Positions 34,658 through 43,876 of a stretch of DNA of 64,000 nucleotides are shown one piece after another (position 1 is the stretch's first letter; every line of letters begins with the position of its first letter). The translations under genes and the position numbers were made by a program. The stretch is from BOG-938 sp048498155 (GTDB lineage Bacteria > Pseudomonadota > Alphaproteobacteria > Caulobacterales > Caulobacteraceae), in the NCBI GenBank assembly GCA_048498155.1, contig JBEHYN010000001.1, positions 62,001 through 126,000 of the forward strand. The letters run 5' to 3'. The notes beneath the pieces are model-generated. The model was not told where the DNA came from, did no database searches, and saw only the letters and a list, made by a program, of their open reading frames with translations.

Positions 34658-35125
34658 TCATGAAGCGGGCGTACCTGCCTGCCCATAAACCGCCGCCGCC
34701 CGCGCTTCGAAACACCCGATCAGCTTGACCACCGCGCGGTCCATGTTGGCGTGCAGCAGGGCGTCCAGGATGCGGGACTTGAAGGCGAAGGCGATGGTGA
34801 AGTGAATCTTGGTTCCGCCGGGGTCGGGTTCGAAACGCCAGTCGTTCTGAAGGTCGCGAAACGGGCCGTGCAGCAGGGACACGTTGATGTGCAGCTTGTC
34901 CGCGTCGCGCATCACGCGGGTGGAAAAGCGTTCACGCAGGAAGGAAAAGCCGACCCCGGCCTCCGCGTCCAGGCTGGTCAAGCCGGGCCGCAGCTGGCGG
35001 GCGTTCCAGGTGCGCATGCTGGTCAGCCAGGGCACGAACTCAGGATAACGCTCCACGTCTCCCACCAGCTCGAACAGCTGCTGGGGGCAATAGGGCAGAA
35101 CCTTGGTCAGGGCGTGGCGGTGCAA
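34658..35125 (-). CDS. RatA/COQ10-like SRPBCC protein
   Basis: The START/SRPBCC-fold protein, about 155 residues from a TTG at 35125, resembles the COQ10/RatA family: YCPQQLFELVGDVERYPEFVPW, FLRERFSTRVMRD and DWRFEPDPGGTKIHFTIAFAF. Family members help ubiquinone function in respiration or were linked to ribosome association in E. coli. The start is uncertain: no ribosome site is clear, and an ATG at 35197 would overlap lipA by 62 bp. Linkage to lipA is common in alphaproteobacteria. Confidence 0.85.
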   Translation of the reverse strand: MHRHALTKVLPYCPQQLFELVGDVERYPEFVPWLTSMRTWNARQLRPGLTSLDAEAGVGFSFLRERFSTRVMRDADKLHINVSLLHGPFRDLQNDWRFEPDPGGTKIHFTIAFAFKSRILDALLHANMDRAVVKLIGCFEARAAAVYGQAGTPAS

Positions 35126-35135
35126 GCCGGGCGGC

Positions 35136-36095
35136 TCAGCGGGCGGTTGGGAGGGCGCGGCGGGCGGCCTGCAGCTTGGCGAAGTCCTCTCCGGCATGGT
35201 GCGAGGATCGCGTCAGGGGGCTGGACGAGACCATCAGGAACCCTTTGGCGCGGGCGATGGTCTCATAGGCCTTGAACTCATCCGGCTCGACGAACCGCTC
35301 GACGGCGGCGTGTTTGCGGGTGGGCTGCAGATATTGGCCAATGGTGATGAAGTCCACGCCCGCCGAGCGCATGTCGTCCATCACCTGCATGACCTCTTCC
35401 TTGGTCTCGCCCAGGCCGACCATTAGGCCGGATTTGGTGAACTGTTCGGGGTCGCGTTCCTTGACGCTTTGCAGCAGGCGCAGGGAGTGGAAGTAGCGGG
35501 CGCCGGGGCGGATCTTCAGATAGAGCCGGGGCACGGTCTCCAGATTGTGGTTGAACACGTCCGGCTTGGACTCGATCACCAGCGCCTCGGCCCCGTCTTT
35601 GCGCAGGAAGTCGGGGGTGAGTATCTCGATGGTGGTCTGGGTGGCGGTGGCGCGGATCGCACGCACTACGGCGGCGAAGTGCGCGGCCCCGCCGTCGGTC
35701 AGGTCGTCGCGGTCCACCGAGGTGATCACCACGTGCTTGAGGCCCATTTTGAGCACGGCGTCGGCCACACGCTGGGGTTCGGTAGGGTCGAGCGGTCCGG
35801 GCAGGCCGGTCTTGACGTTACAGAAGGCGCAGGCCCGGGTGCAGGTGTCGCCCATGATCATCATGGTGGCGTGCGATACGGTCCAGCACTCGCCGATGTT
35901 GGGGCAGGCCGCCTCCTCGCACACCGTGGCTAGGCCGTGGCTTTTGACGATCTCCTGGGTCTGGCGATAGCCCGCCGAGCCGGGCGCCTTGACCCGCAGC
36001 CAGTCGGGCTTGCGCAGCACCGGCGTATCGGGCCGCGCCTGCTTTTCGGGGTGGCGCAGGGCGCGGGCGCTGCGGGTGTCGATAACCGTGACCAT
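35136..36095 (-). CDS. lipA: Lipoyl synthase
   Basis: Radical-SAM enzyme inserting sulfur into octanoyl chains on lipoyl domains. The 319-residue protein has the auxiliary cluster CEEAACPNIGEC, the SAM cluster CTRACAFC and the terminal RSSHHAGE. The ATG at 36095 (AGGT a few bases upstream) gives the usual length; an in-frame start at 36170 would add 25 residues without conserved sequence. Its products are needed by pdhB and pdhC encoded in the same window. Confidence 0.96.
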   Translation of the reverse strand: MVTVIDTRSARALRHPEKQARPDTPVLRKPDWLRVKAPGSAGYRQTQEIVKSHGLATVCEEAACPNIGECWTVSHATMMIMGDTCTRACAFCNVKTGLPGPLDPTEPQRVADAVLKMGLKHVVITSVDRDDLTDGGAAHFAAVVRAIRATATQTTIEILTPDFLRKDGAEALVIESKPDVFNHNLETVPRLYLKIRPGARYFHSLRLLQSVKERDPEQFTKSGLMVGLGETKEEVMQVMDDMRSAGVDFITIGQYLQPTRKHAAVERFVEPDEFKAYETIARAKGFLMVSSSPLTRSSHHAGEDFAKLQAARRALPTAR

Positions 36096-36232
36096 GATGG
36101 GACCTAGATCGGACTTTGCGGCGTTCAGATCAAGCACTGCTTGGGCGATAGACGCGGCGAGATCGGCCAAGGCATAAAACTGTGGCGCTCAGGGCGCGGC
36201 TGTATATGTAGCCGGGATATCGGAGAATAAAC

Positions 36233-37780
36233 TTGCCGCACGGCTCTGACATGCGCACGACGCACGGCGGCGTGTTTGACGCCCTGATCGAGGCGAGCGA
36301 GCGTTTCGGCGCCGCGCGGCTGATCCTGGAGGATCAGGAACGTAAACCCCTGACCTATCGCGACCTGATCCGCGCCAGCTTCGCGCTTGGGCGACGCCTA
36401 TGCCGAATGACCAGCCTGGGCGAGCACGTGGGCCTGTTTCTGCCCACCAGCGCCGGGGCGGTGGTCACCTTCTTCGCCCTGCAGGCCTTTGGCCGCGTCC
36501 CGACTATGCTCAACTTCACTTCGGGCGCGCGCAATTTAAGGGGGGCGATCGATGTGGCGGGGGTCAAGATCGTTCTGACTTCGCGCCGTTTCATCGCCCA
36601 GGCGCGGCTGGAGGAGCTGGCGGCCGAGCTTCAGAGCGTGGCCCGCCTGGTCTATCTGGAGGACATCCGCAAGGCCATCGGGCCGCTGGACCGTCTTTAC
36701 GCCCTAGCCGCCGGCGCCGCGCCCCGCCGCTTCCGCAAACCCGTTGAACCGGACGACATGGGGGTGATCCTGTTCACCTCCGGCAGCTTCGCTGCGCCGC
36801 GCGGGGTGGTGCTGAGCCAGGGCAATCTGGTGTCCAACGCCCGCCAGGTGGCCAGCCACATCGAGCTGGACACCGACTGGGTATTCTTCAATCCCCTGCC
36901 CATGTTCCATTCCTTCGGCCTGACCGGCGGGGTGATGACGCCGATCCTCAATGGCTTGAAGGTTTTTGAATATCCCTCGCCCTTGCATATGAAAATTATT
37001 CCCGGCCTCGTGCGGGAAACTGGGGCCAATGTCCTGCTCGCGACTGACACCTTTTTGGGTCAGTACATGCGCGCGGCCGCGCCCGGCGACCTGGATGGCC
37101 TGATCTTCGCCGTATGCGGCGCCGAGAAGGTGCGCGAGGACACCCACCGCGCCTTTGCTGAAATCGCCGGCGCGCCGGTGATCGAAGGCTATGGCGCCAC
37201 CGAAGCCGGGCCGGTCATCGCAGTCAACCATCCCAGCGACAATCGGCCGGGCACGGTGGGCCAAATGGTGCCGGGCATCGAGGCGAGGCTGGAGCCGGTA
37301 GACGGCATCATCGGCGGTGGTCGGCTCTACATTCGAGGCCCCAACATCATGGCCGGATACCTGAACGACAACTCCGGCGCTCTGGAAGCGCCGCCGGGCG
37401 GCTGGCACGATACCGGGGATATCGTGTCCATCGACAAGGATGGCTATGTGCGCCTGCTCGGCCGGGCCAAGCACTTCGCCAAGATCGGCGGGGAGATGAT
37501 CTCCCTGTCAGCGGTTGAAGACCTGGCCGCCGCCCTGTGGCCGGAACGCTGGCGGGCTGCGGTGTCCGTGCCCGACAGCCGCAAGGGCGAGCGCGTGCTG
37601 CTGCTGCTGGAAGGCGCCCCAGTGGACGCCAAGACCCTGCTGGCCCACGCCCAGTTCGTCGGCGCGCCCGAGATCGCCGTGCCCCGCAAGATCATCGCCG
37701 TGCCTGTGCCGGTGTTGCTGGGCACGGGTAAAACGGACTACGCAGCGGTGCAACGGATCGCTGAAGCGGAGTCCGTGTAA
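36233..37780 (+). CDS. AMP-binding acyl-CoA/acyl-ACP synthetase-like protein
   Basis: The 515-residue ANL-superfamily protein resembles the ligase half of Aas. It has LFTSGSFAAPRGVVLS as the P-loop (the usual E-G-x-P-K is altered to F-A-A-P-R), PMFHSFG, EGYGATEAGPVI, WHDTGD and GRAKHFAKIGGEMIS, and ends with GTGKTDY, whose Lys is the catalytic A10 residue. It likely activates fatty acids for phospholipid repair or reacylation. The start TTG at 36233 has CGGAGA about 7 bases upstream; an ATG at 36251 is possible. No acyltransferase domain is attached. Confidence 0.88.
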   Translation: MPHGSDMRTTHGGVFDALIEASERFGAARLILEDQERKPLTYRDLIRASFALGRRLCRMTSLGEHVGLFLPTSAGAVVTFFALQAFGRVPTMLNFTSGARNLRGAIDVAGVKIVLTSRRFIAQARLEELAAELQSVARLVYLEDIRKAIGPLDRLYALAAGAAPRRFRKPVEPDDMGVILFTSGSFAAPRGVVLSQGNLVSNARQVASHIELDTDWVFFNPLPMFHSFGLTGGVMTPILNGLKVFEYPSPLHMKIIPGLVRETGANVLLATDTFLGQYMRAAAPGDLDGLIFAVCGAEKVREDTHRAFAEIAGAPVIEGYGATEAGPVIAVNHPSDNRPGTVGQMVPGIEARLEPVDGIIGGGRLYIRGPNIMAGYLNDNSGALEAPPGGWHDTGDIVSIDKDGYVRLLGRAKHFAKIGGEMISLSAVEDLAAALWPERWRAAVSVPDSRKGERVLLLLEGAPVDAKTLLAHAQFVGAPEIAVPRKIIAVPVPVLLGTGKTDYAAVQRIAEAESV

Positions 37781-37815
37781 ACTGCGCGCAGCCGCGTGAG
37801 TGAGGAGAGATCGGG

Positions 37816-38718
37816 ATGGAACCGGACGATTCGCAGCGCAAGAAGGCGAGCGACTTTCCTCAAGGCGTGCTCGACCTGCTGATCGAGCACGCTCATGGCC
37901 GGATCGACCGTCGCGGCTTTCTGGAGGCTGCGCAGAAATACGCCGTCGGGGGCGTCAGCGCCTTGGCGATGTTCGAAATGCTCAGGCCCAATGGCGCCTG
38001 GGCCGAACAGGTCGCGGCATCCGATCCGCGCATCAAAAGCGAAACCGTCACTGTCCCTTCGCCTTTAGGCAACGGTGCGATCAAGGGCACTCTGGTGACG
38101 CCCGCCAAACCCGGCCAATATCCAGTTGTGCTGGTCGTGCACGACTACCGCGGCCTAAGCCCCTACATCCAAGACGTGGCTCGCCGCCTGGCGGTGGAGA
38201 ACTTCGTCGTGTTTGCGGGGGATGGGTTGACGTCGCTGGGCGGCTTTCCCGGCGATTACGAGGAAGCCGGCAAGATGTTCTACACGGCCGACCGCGAGAA
38301 AATGATCGCCGATTTCCTGGCTGCCGCAAAATGGCTAAAGGCGCGGCCGAATAGCACCGGCAAGCTGGGCGCCGTCGGCTTTTGCTTCGGCGGCAGCGTC
38401 GTCAACCGTCTAGCGGTGCACATGGGCAAGGACCTAGACGCCGGCGCGCCCTATTATGGCAATGCCCCGAAAGACGAGGAGGTCGCCAAGATCAGAGCGG
38501 CGATGCTGGTGCAACATGGGGAACACGACACCGCCCTCGTCGCCGGCTGGCCGGCCTATGACGCAGCGCTGACCAAGGCGAACGTCCCGCACCAGGGCTA
38601 TATCTATAAGGGCGCCAACCACGGCTTCCACAACGATACCATCCCGCTTTACGACGAAGCGGCCGCCAAGCTGTCGTGGACGCGTACGATCACGTGGTTC
38701 AACAGATACCTGCGCTAG
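37816..38718 (+). CDS. Dienelactone hydrolase family protein, Tat-type signal
   Basis: The 300-residue alpha/beta-hydrolase has the DLH triad: Cys190 in GFCFGG, Asp238 in HGEHDTA and His269 in GANHGFHN. The N-terminal IDRRGFLEAAQKYAVGGVSA (about 30-49) is a twin-arginine-like signal after a ~30-residue leader, indicating export. DLH enzymes open dienelactones or related esters. It follows the acyl synthetase gene by 35 bp in the same direction, though no shared pathway is evident. Confidence 0.9.
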   Translation: MEPDDSQRKKASDFPQGVLDLLIEHAHGRIDRRGFLEAAQKYAVGGVSALAMFEMLRPNGAWAEQVAASDPRIKSETVTVPSPLGNGAIKGTLVTPAKPGQYPVVLVVHDYRGLSPYIQDVARRLAVENFVVFAGDGLTSLGGFPGDYEEAGKMFYTADREKMIADFLAAAKWLKARPNSTGKLGAVGFCFGGSVVNRLAVHMGKDLDAGAPYYGNAPKDEEVAKIRAAMLVQHGEHDTALVAGWPAYDAALTKANVPHQGYIYKGANHGFHNDTIPLYDEAAAKLSWTRTITWFNRYLR

Positions 38719-38740
38719 ATTTTTGTATTGGCGCGCGTTT

Positions 38741-38784
38741 TGGTCGAAAAACCGGTTCCCACTTTTCGGAACGCGCTCTAGAGC
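38741..38784. repeat. Dispersed palindromic-type intergenic repeat, copy 2
   Basis: The block CGAAAAACCGGTTCCCACTT and the following CGGAACGCGCTCTAGAGCG lies between the convergent dienelactone hydrolase and FGE-like genes. It shares its core with 13605-13641 in reverse orientation. Its CTCTAG end supplies the stop codon (TAG on the minus strand) of the FGE-like gene. This kind of ACCGGTTCCCACTTTTC block is a common alphaproteobacterial repeat. Confidence 0.65.
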
Positions 38785-39653
38785 GTCCTGGCCACTCGAA
38801 AGCCCACGCCCCAGTTGTCGAAGCGGGAGACCGTATTGGTGAGAAACCGATAGGCCGAGCGTAGGTGCTGGGGATAGCTGGCCCAGGACCCGCCGCGTAG
38901 GACGCGATTGGAGCAGCCGATTGTGGTGTTGGCCGAGCCATCCTTGGCAAGTCCGGCATAGGAGGCCGAATAGCAGTCCTCTACCCACTCCCACACATTG
39001 CCGTGCATGTCGAAGAGGCCAAAAGCATTGGGCGCGAACGATCCGACCGGCGTGGTCCTCTGGCGGAACTCGCCTTTGGCGCCGTCGCCGTAGGCATAGG
39101 TTCCGTTGTAGTTGGCTTGGGCGGACGAGATCTTAGAGCCGAAACTGAACGGCGTGGCGGCGCCGGCCCTGGCCGCATATTCCCATTCGGCTTCCGATAG
39201 CAGCCGATAGGCATGCCCGCCGACCTGAGCGTTGAGCCATTGCACATAGCGTTGCGCGTCGTTCCAGCTGACATTGATGACCGGCTGGTTTCCATGACCC
39301 CAGCCTTCATCCAGAGGTCTGTAGGGACCAGTCTCGGGATCAACGCAGCCGCCCGCGGCGACGCAGGCATCCCATTGGGCGAAAGTGACGGGGAACTTGC
39401 CGACCGCGAGCGAGCGGATGTTCACCGGGCCGTCGCGCGGCGTTTCGTCGGCCCGATGACCGATTTCGCTGGTCGGCGACCCCATGACGAACGCGCCCGA
39501 CGGAATGACCACCATGTCGGGACAGTCGGGACATTCCTTAAAGGTTTCCCCGACCTTGTACGTTGGGCTAACATCGGCCTTGGGCGGTTGCGCGCTCGCC
39601 AAGCCCGCCGCCAGAACCGCCGTTGCCGCTATAAATCGCGTTGCCCAACTCAT
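38778..39653 (-). CDS. Exported FGE-sulfatase-domain protein without the catalytic cysteines
   Basis: The 291-residue product has a Sec signal (about 1-22, ending ASAQ) and a formylglycine-generating-enzyme-like fold: FVMGSPTSEIGHRADETPR, PVINVSWNDAQRYVQWLN, RLLSEAEWEYAARAGA, LFDMHGNVWEWVEDCY, RVLRGGSWASYPQ and WGVGFRVARTL. In true FGEs the segment after RGGS holds two copper-binding cysteines; here it reads WASYPQHLRSAYR with none. It is therefore more likely a non-catalytic or different-function relative of the SUMF1 family. No sulfatase gene is adjacent. Confidence 0.87.
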   Translation of the reverse strand: MSWATRFIAATAVLAAGLASAQPPKADVSPTYKVGETFKECPDCPDMVVIPSGAFVMGSPTSEIGHRADETPRDGPVNIRSLAVGKFPVTFAQWDACVAAGGCVDPETGPYRPLDEGWGHGNQPVINVSWNDAQRYVQWLNAQVGGHAYRLLSEAEWEYAARAGAATPFSFGSKISSAQANYNGTYAYGDGAKGEFRQRTTPVGSFAPNAFGLFDMHGNVWEWVEDCYSASYAGLAKDGSANTTIGCSNRVLRGGSWASYPQHLRSAYRFLTNTVSRFDNWGVGFRVARTL

Positions 39654-39780
39654 TTGCGTTTCCCCGCGCCTTGAAGCGGCCTTGGGGGATCGTCCCTGAG
39701 CCCAGCGTCTTAAAAGCATAACGACAAGACCATTGCGAACAAAGCGCGATGGAAATCCCAGGCGAGGACGTCAGGCGAAT

Positions 39781-39951
39781 ATGACCGGTCCAAACGACGA
39801 CACAACCGAACTGCAGTTACGGCCAGATGCGACGCCGGACTCGATCCCGTTCCCCCTTCGCGGCGAGGCTGGGATGGCTGGGTTTGTTGGCATCGTCCTT
39901 TGGAACGAGACGAGGAAGATGTTCGGCCTACCGCCCGTCACAAAGTCCTAA
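39781..39951 (+). CDS. Possible small hypothetical protein
   Basis: A 56-residue open frame beginning MTGPNDDTTE lies in the 317-bp space between the divergent FGE-like gene and the class V aminotransferase stop. It ends VLWNETRKMFGLPPVTKS and has an amphipathic C-terminal part. A weak AGGCGA stands a few bases upstream of the ATG. No family is recognised. It might be real or a chance frame in GC-rich DNA. Confidence 0.35.
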   Translation: MTGPNDDTTELQLRPDATPDSIPFPLRGEAGMAGFVGIVLWNETRKMFGLPPVTKS

Positions 39952-39970
39952 AGAGCATTTGCCGCCGGTT

Positions 39971-41098
39971 CTAGCGAAGTTGATTCAGGGCGCTTTCCAA
40001 ACGGGTCACGCTGGCGGGCACATCCAGCAGCTTGTCCAAACCGAAAAGGCCAATTCTGAAACTTCGGTAGTCGGCCCCTTCGTCCACCATCAGCGGTACA
40101 CCGGCGGCGATCTGCAGCCCTAAATCGGCGAATTTTTTGCCGTTCTGAATCTCTGGATCCTTAGTGAAGGACACCACCACGCCCGGCGCGCCGTATTCGT
40201 CGGCCGCCACCGATTTGATTTGGCGCTGCGCCAATAGGGCGCGCACCGCCCTACCCTGTTCCCATTGCGCGGCCTTCAGCCGGTCGAAGCCGATGGCCTG
40301 GGTCTCCAGCATTGCATCCCTGACCACGCGCAGAGAGTCTGTGGGCATGGTGCAATGATAAGCGTACCCACCGCCCAAATAGGCCTCCATGATCGTCAGC
40401 CACTTGTTTAAATCCAGGGCGTAGCTCGTCGATTGACCGGCGCGACAGGAGTCGAGCGCTGCGTCGTTCATCATGACAAACCCCGCGCAGGGAGGCCCCG
40501 ACCATCCCTTCTGGGGGGCTGAAATCAGCACGTCGATGCCCGTATCGGCCATGTCGACCCACACACAGCCTGACGCGATGCAGTCGAGCACGAACAGACC
40601 GCCGACCTGGTGCATCGCATCGGCGAGCGCGCGCAGATAGGCGTCCGGCAGGATCATACCCGCGGAGGTCTCGACATGGGGCGCAAACAGCACCTCGGGC
40701 CGGTCGCGTTTGATCCGGGCTGTCACTTCCTCGATGGGAGGGGGCGTGAAGGGCGCGTCGGCGCCGTCGCCTTGGCGCCGAGCTTTCAGGACGATTTCTT
40801 CAGATGGAATCGCGCCAGCCTCAAAAATCTGGGTCCAACGATAGGAGAAGTAGCCGTTGCGGATGACCATAGCCTTGCGGCCGGAAGCCAATTGGCGGGC
40901 TACCGCCTCCATCGCATAGGTGCCGCCGCCTGGAACAACCACTGCCCGCCGGGCCCCATAGGCGTCGCACAGCGTGGCGTGGATGTCGCGCATCACGCCT
41001 TGGAACGCTTTGCTCATATGGTTCAGCGATCGGTCGGTGAAGACGACTGAAAACTCGAGCAACCCGTCGGGATCGATATTGGCGCGCAAGCCAGGCAT
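39971..41098 (-). CDS. Class V PLP-dependent aminotransferase
   Basis: The 375-residue fold-type I enzyme resembles alanine-glyoxylate/serine-pyruvate aminotransferases. The PLP lysine is Lys197 in ISAPQKGWSGPP, with PGGGTYAMEAV (PLP phosphate region), HVETSAGMILP and FVLDCIASGCVWVDM ahead of it. The ATG at 41098 has AAGGAG close upstream. It is separated from lpd by 80 bp and is in the same direction. The substrate pair is not determined; 2-aminoethylphosphonate-type transaminases are another possibility. Confidence 0.87.
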   Translation of the reverse strand: MPGLRANIDPDGLLEFSVVFTDRSLNHMSKAFQGVMRDIHATLCDAYGARRAVVVPGGGTYAMEAVARQLASGRKAMVIRNGYFSYRWTQIFEAGAIPSEEIVLKARRQGDGADAPFTPPPIEEVTARIKRDRPEVLFAPHVETSAGMILPDAYLRALADAMHQVGGLFVLDCIASGCVWVDMADTGIDVLISAPQKGWSGPPCAGFVMMNDAALDSCRAGQSTSYALDLNKWLTIMEAYLGGGYAYHCTMPTDSLRVVRDAMLETQAIGFDRLKAAQWEQGRAVRALLAQRQIKSVAADEYGAPGVVVSFTKDPEIQNGKKFADLGLQIAAGVPLMVDEGADYRSFRIGLFGLDKLLDVPASVTRLESALNQLR

Positions 41099-41178
41099 AC
41101 GGGTCTCCTTGTGGGGATGCCCGTTCGCACAAATCGCAGGGACAGTAAATCGAACCTAGTCGCTTCGAACCGTCGCGC

Positions 41179-42579
41179 TTAAACGTGGATCGCCCGCCCA
41201 TAGGCGTCCAGCGTCGCCTCATGCATGGCTTCAGACATGGTCGGATGCGGGAAGCAGGTCGCCATCAGTTCGGCCTCTGTCGCTTCCATGGTCATGGCGA
41301 TCACGAAGCCCTGGATCATTTCGGTGACTTCCGCGCCGATCATGTGCGCGCCCAGCAGGGCGCCGGTCTTGGCGTCGAACACAGTTTTGACGAAGCCGTC
41401 GGTTTCGCCCGAGGCGATATTCTTACCGTGGTTCTTGAAGGGATAGCGGCCGACCTTAACGTCCAGCCCCTTGGCCTTGGCCTGGGCTTCGGTCAGGCCG
41501 ACGGACGCCACTTGCGGCGTAGAATATGTGCAGCCCGGCACGGGTGAATGCAGGTTTGTCGGCTTCAGTCCCGCGATGTGCTCGACGCAGTGGATGCCCT
41601 CGTGGCTGGCCTTGTGGGCGAGCCATGGCGGACCGGCGATATCGCCGATGGCGTAGAGGCCCGGCACGCCGGTGGCGCAGTGATCGTCGATAACTACATG
41701 GGTCTTGTCGATCTTCACGCCCAGGGCTTCAAGGCCCAGGTTCTCGACATTGCCGACGATGCCGACGGCGACGATGGCCACGTCGGCCTTCAGGCTCTCG
41801 GCCTTGCCGCCGGCCTCCAGATCGATGGTGACGCCGGACTTGTCCTTGGACAGTTTCTTGACCGTGGCGCCGACGCGGAACTTCAGACCCCGGCGCTCGA
41901 ACACCTTATGGGCGGCCTTGGACACTTCCTCGTCTTCCACCGGCAGGATGCGGTCCATGGCTTCGATCACCGTGACGTCGGAGCCCAGGGCGCGGAAGAA
42001 ACTGGCGAATTCTATGCCGATGGCGCCTGAGCCGATGACGATTAGGGTCTTGGGAGCCGACTTGGGAACCAGGGCTTCGCGATAGGTCCACACCTGTTCG
42101 CCGTCCGGCTCCAGGCCGATGGCCGGGATGGTGCGTGCGCGCGCGCCGGTGGCCAGGATCACGTTCTTGGCCTGCACAGTGCGGCTGCCGCCGGCTTTCA
42201 GGGCGATCACAACCTTGGGCGCGGGTGAGCTTTTCTCCAGCTTGGCCGTCCCTTCGATCACCTCGATCTTGTTTTTCTTCATCAGGAAGCCGACGCCCCC
42301 GTTGAGGGTCTTGGCCACCCCGCGCGAGCGCTGCACCACCTTGTCGAAGTCGTAGGACCGGCCTTGCACCGACAGGCCGTAGGCATCCAGATGGCCGAGT
42401 TGCTCATAGAGCTCGCCGGACTTGAGCAGGGCCTTGGTGGGGATACAGCCCCAGTTCAGGCAGATGCCGCCCAGGGCATCGCGCTCGACGATGGCGGTCT
42501 TCATCCCGAGCTGCGCAGCGCGAATGGCGGCCACATAGCCGCCGGGGCCTGAACCGATGACGATCAGATCGAAATCCAT
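41179..42579 (-). CDS. lpd: Dihydrolipoamide dehydrogenase (E3)
   Basis: FAD enzyme reoxidising lipoyl groups of the pyruvate dehydrogenase complex. The 466-residue protein has the FAD motif GSGPGGYVAAIRAAQ, the redox pair Cys40/Cys45 in GGICLNWGCIPTKA, NAD motif GSGAIGIEFASFF, GLYAIGDIAGP and the C-terminal catalytic HPTMSEAMHEA. It is the last gene of pdhA-pdhB-pdhC-lpd, 9 bp after pdhC. Confidence 0.96.
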   Translation of the reverse strand: MDFDLIVIGSGPGGYVAAIRAAQLGMKTAIVERDALGGICLNWGCIPTKALLKSGELYEQLGHLDAYGLSVQGRSYDFDKVVQRSRGVAKTLNGGVGFLMKKNKIEVIEGTAKLEKSSPAPKVVIALKAGGSRTVQAKNVILATGARARTIPAIGLEPDGEQVWTYREALVPKSAPKTLIVIGSGAIGIEFASFFRALGSDVTVIEAMDRILPVEDEEVSKAAHKVFERRGLKFRVGATVKKLSKDKSGVTIDLEAGGKAESLKADVAIVAVGIVGNVENLGLEALGVKIDKTHVVIDDHCATGVPGLYAIGDIAGPPWLAHKASHEGIHCVEHIAGLKPTNLHSPVPGCTYSTPQVASVGLTEAQAKAKGLDVKVGRYPFKNHGKNIASGETDGFVKTVFDAKTGALLGAHMIGAEVTEMIQGFVIAMTMEATEAELMATCFPHPTMSEAMHEATLDAYGRAIHV

Positions 42580-42588
42580 GGCCGTTTC

Positions 42589-43854
42589 CTAAGCCAACAT
42601 CACAATGGGGTCTTCGATCAGCGGCTTGAACGCCTGCAGCCAACGGGCGCCGATAGCGCCGTCAACCACGCGGTGATCGCAGGTGAGCGTCACGGTCATC
42701 ACCGTCGCCGCCACCACCTGATCGCCCCTGACCACGGCGCGTTTTTCGCCCGCGCCGACGGATAGGATCGCGCCCTGCGGCTCATTGATGATCGAGGCGA
42801 AACTCTTGATGCCGAACATGCCCAGGTTGGACACCGAGAAGGTGCCGCCCTGGAATTCCTCGGGCTTCAGCTTCATGGCCCGGGCGCGTTCGGCCAGATC
42901 CTTGGATTCCTTGGAAATCTGCACCAGGCCCTTAGTCTCGGCCGCGCGGATGATCGGGGTGATCAGCCCGCCGTCGATGGCCACGGCCATGGCGATGTCG
43001 GCATGCTTGTGCATGGCGATGCCTTCAGGCGTGAAGCTGGCGTTGGCTTCTGGCACTTTCTTCAGGGCCAGGGCGGCGGCGCGGATGACGATGTCATTAA
43101 CCGACACGCGCACGTCGTTGCCCAAGATGCCATTGATCCGTTGACGCGCTTCCAGCAGCCTGTCGATCTCCAGATCGATGGTCAGGGGGAAGTGCGGTAT
43201 GTCGCGGAAACTGTCGGTCAGACGGCGCGCGATGGTCTTGCGCATGTTGTTGAGCGGGATCAGCTCATAGGAGCCTGGGGCTATGCCCATCTGCTCCAGC
43301 GACAGAACCTGACGCGGTGCGGAGGCGGAGGCCGAGGCGGCGGGCGCGGCGCCCGGCTTAGCGCTGTCCACGTCGCGGGCGATGATCCGGCCGTGCGGAC
43401 CGGAGCCGGCCACGCCCTTCAGATCCAAGCCCTTGGCAGCGGCGAGGCGCTTGGCCAGGGGCGAGGCGAACACGCGGTCTCCGACGGCCTTTGGGGCATG
43501 AGCCGGTGCTGCAACCGGCGCAGGCGCTGCGGCGGGGGTAGCCGCTGGCGCCGGCGCCGCTTCAGCCTTGGCCGCCGCGGGCGGAGCGGTGGGCGCCGGC
43601 TTGGCGGGCGCGCCACTGCCGTCGTCCAGCCGAGCGATCAGGGCGTTGACCTTCACCCCTTCGGCGCCCGCCGGAACGAGGATTTCGGTGACGACGCCCT
43701 CATCGACGGCCTCCACCTCCATGGTGGCCTTGTCGGTCTCGATCTCAGCGATCACCTGGCCAGATTCGACCTTATCGCCGACCTTGATGTGCCACTTGGC
43801 GAGATTGCCCTCCTCCATGGTTGGAGACAGGGCAGGCATGAGGATGTCAGTCAT
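42589..43854 (-). CDS. pdhC: Pyruvate dehydrogenase E2 (dihydrolipoamide acetyltransferase)
   Basis: The 421-residue protein has one N-terminal lipoyl domain (Lys42 in ETDKATMEVEAVDEG), an Ala/Pro linker, the peripheral-subunit-binding domain (about 130-165: FASPLAKRLAAAKG, GSGPHGRIIARDV) and the catalytic domain ending with DHRVVDGAIGARW, which holds the active His and Asp. It forms the core of the complex with the neighbouring E1 and E3 products. The start lies 22 bp after pdhB. Confidence 0.96.
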   Translation of the reverse strand: MTDILMPALSPTMEEGNLAKWHIKVGDKVESGQVIAEIETDKATMEVEAVDEGVVTEILVPAGAEGVKVNALIARLDDGSGAPAKPAPTAPPAAAKAEAAPAPAATPAAAPAPVAAPAHAPKAVGDRVFASPLAKRLAAAKGLDLKGVAGSGPHGRIIARDVDSAKPGAAPAASASASAPRQVLSLEQMGIAPGSYELIPLNNMRKTIARRLTDSFRDIPHFPLTIDLEIDRLLEARQRINGILGNDVRVSVNDIVIRAAALALKKVPEANASFTPEGIAMHKHADIAMAVAIDGGLITPIIRAAETKGLVQISKESKDLAERARAMKLKPEEFQGGTFSVSNLGMFGIKSFASIINEPQGAILSVGAGEKRAVVRGDQVVAATVMTVTLTCDHRVVDGAIGARWLQAFKPLIEDPIVMLA

Positions 43855-43876
43855 GGTTAGGTCCGAACTGGCCGCG

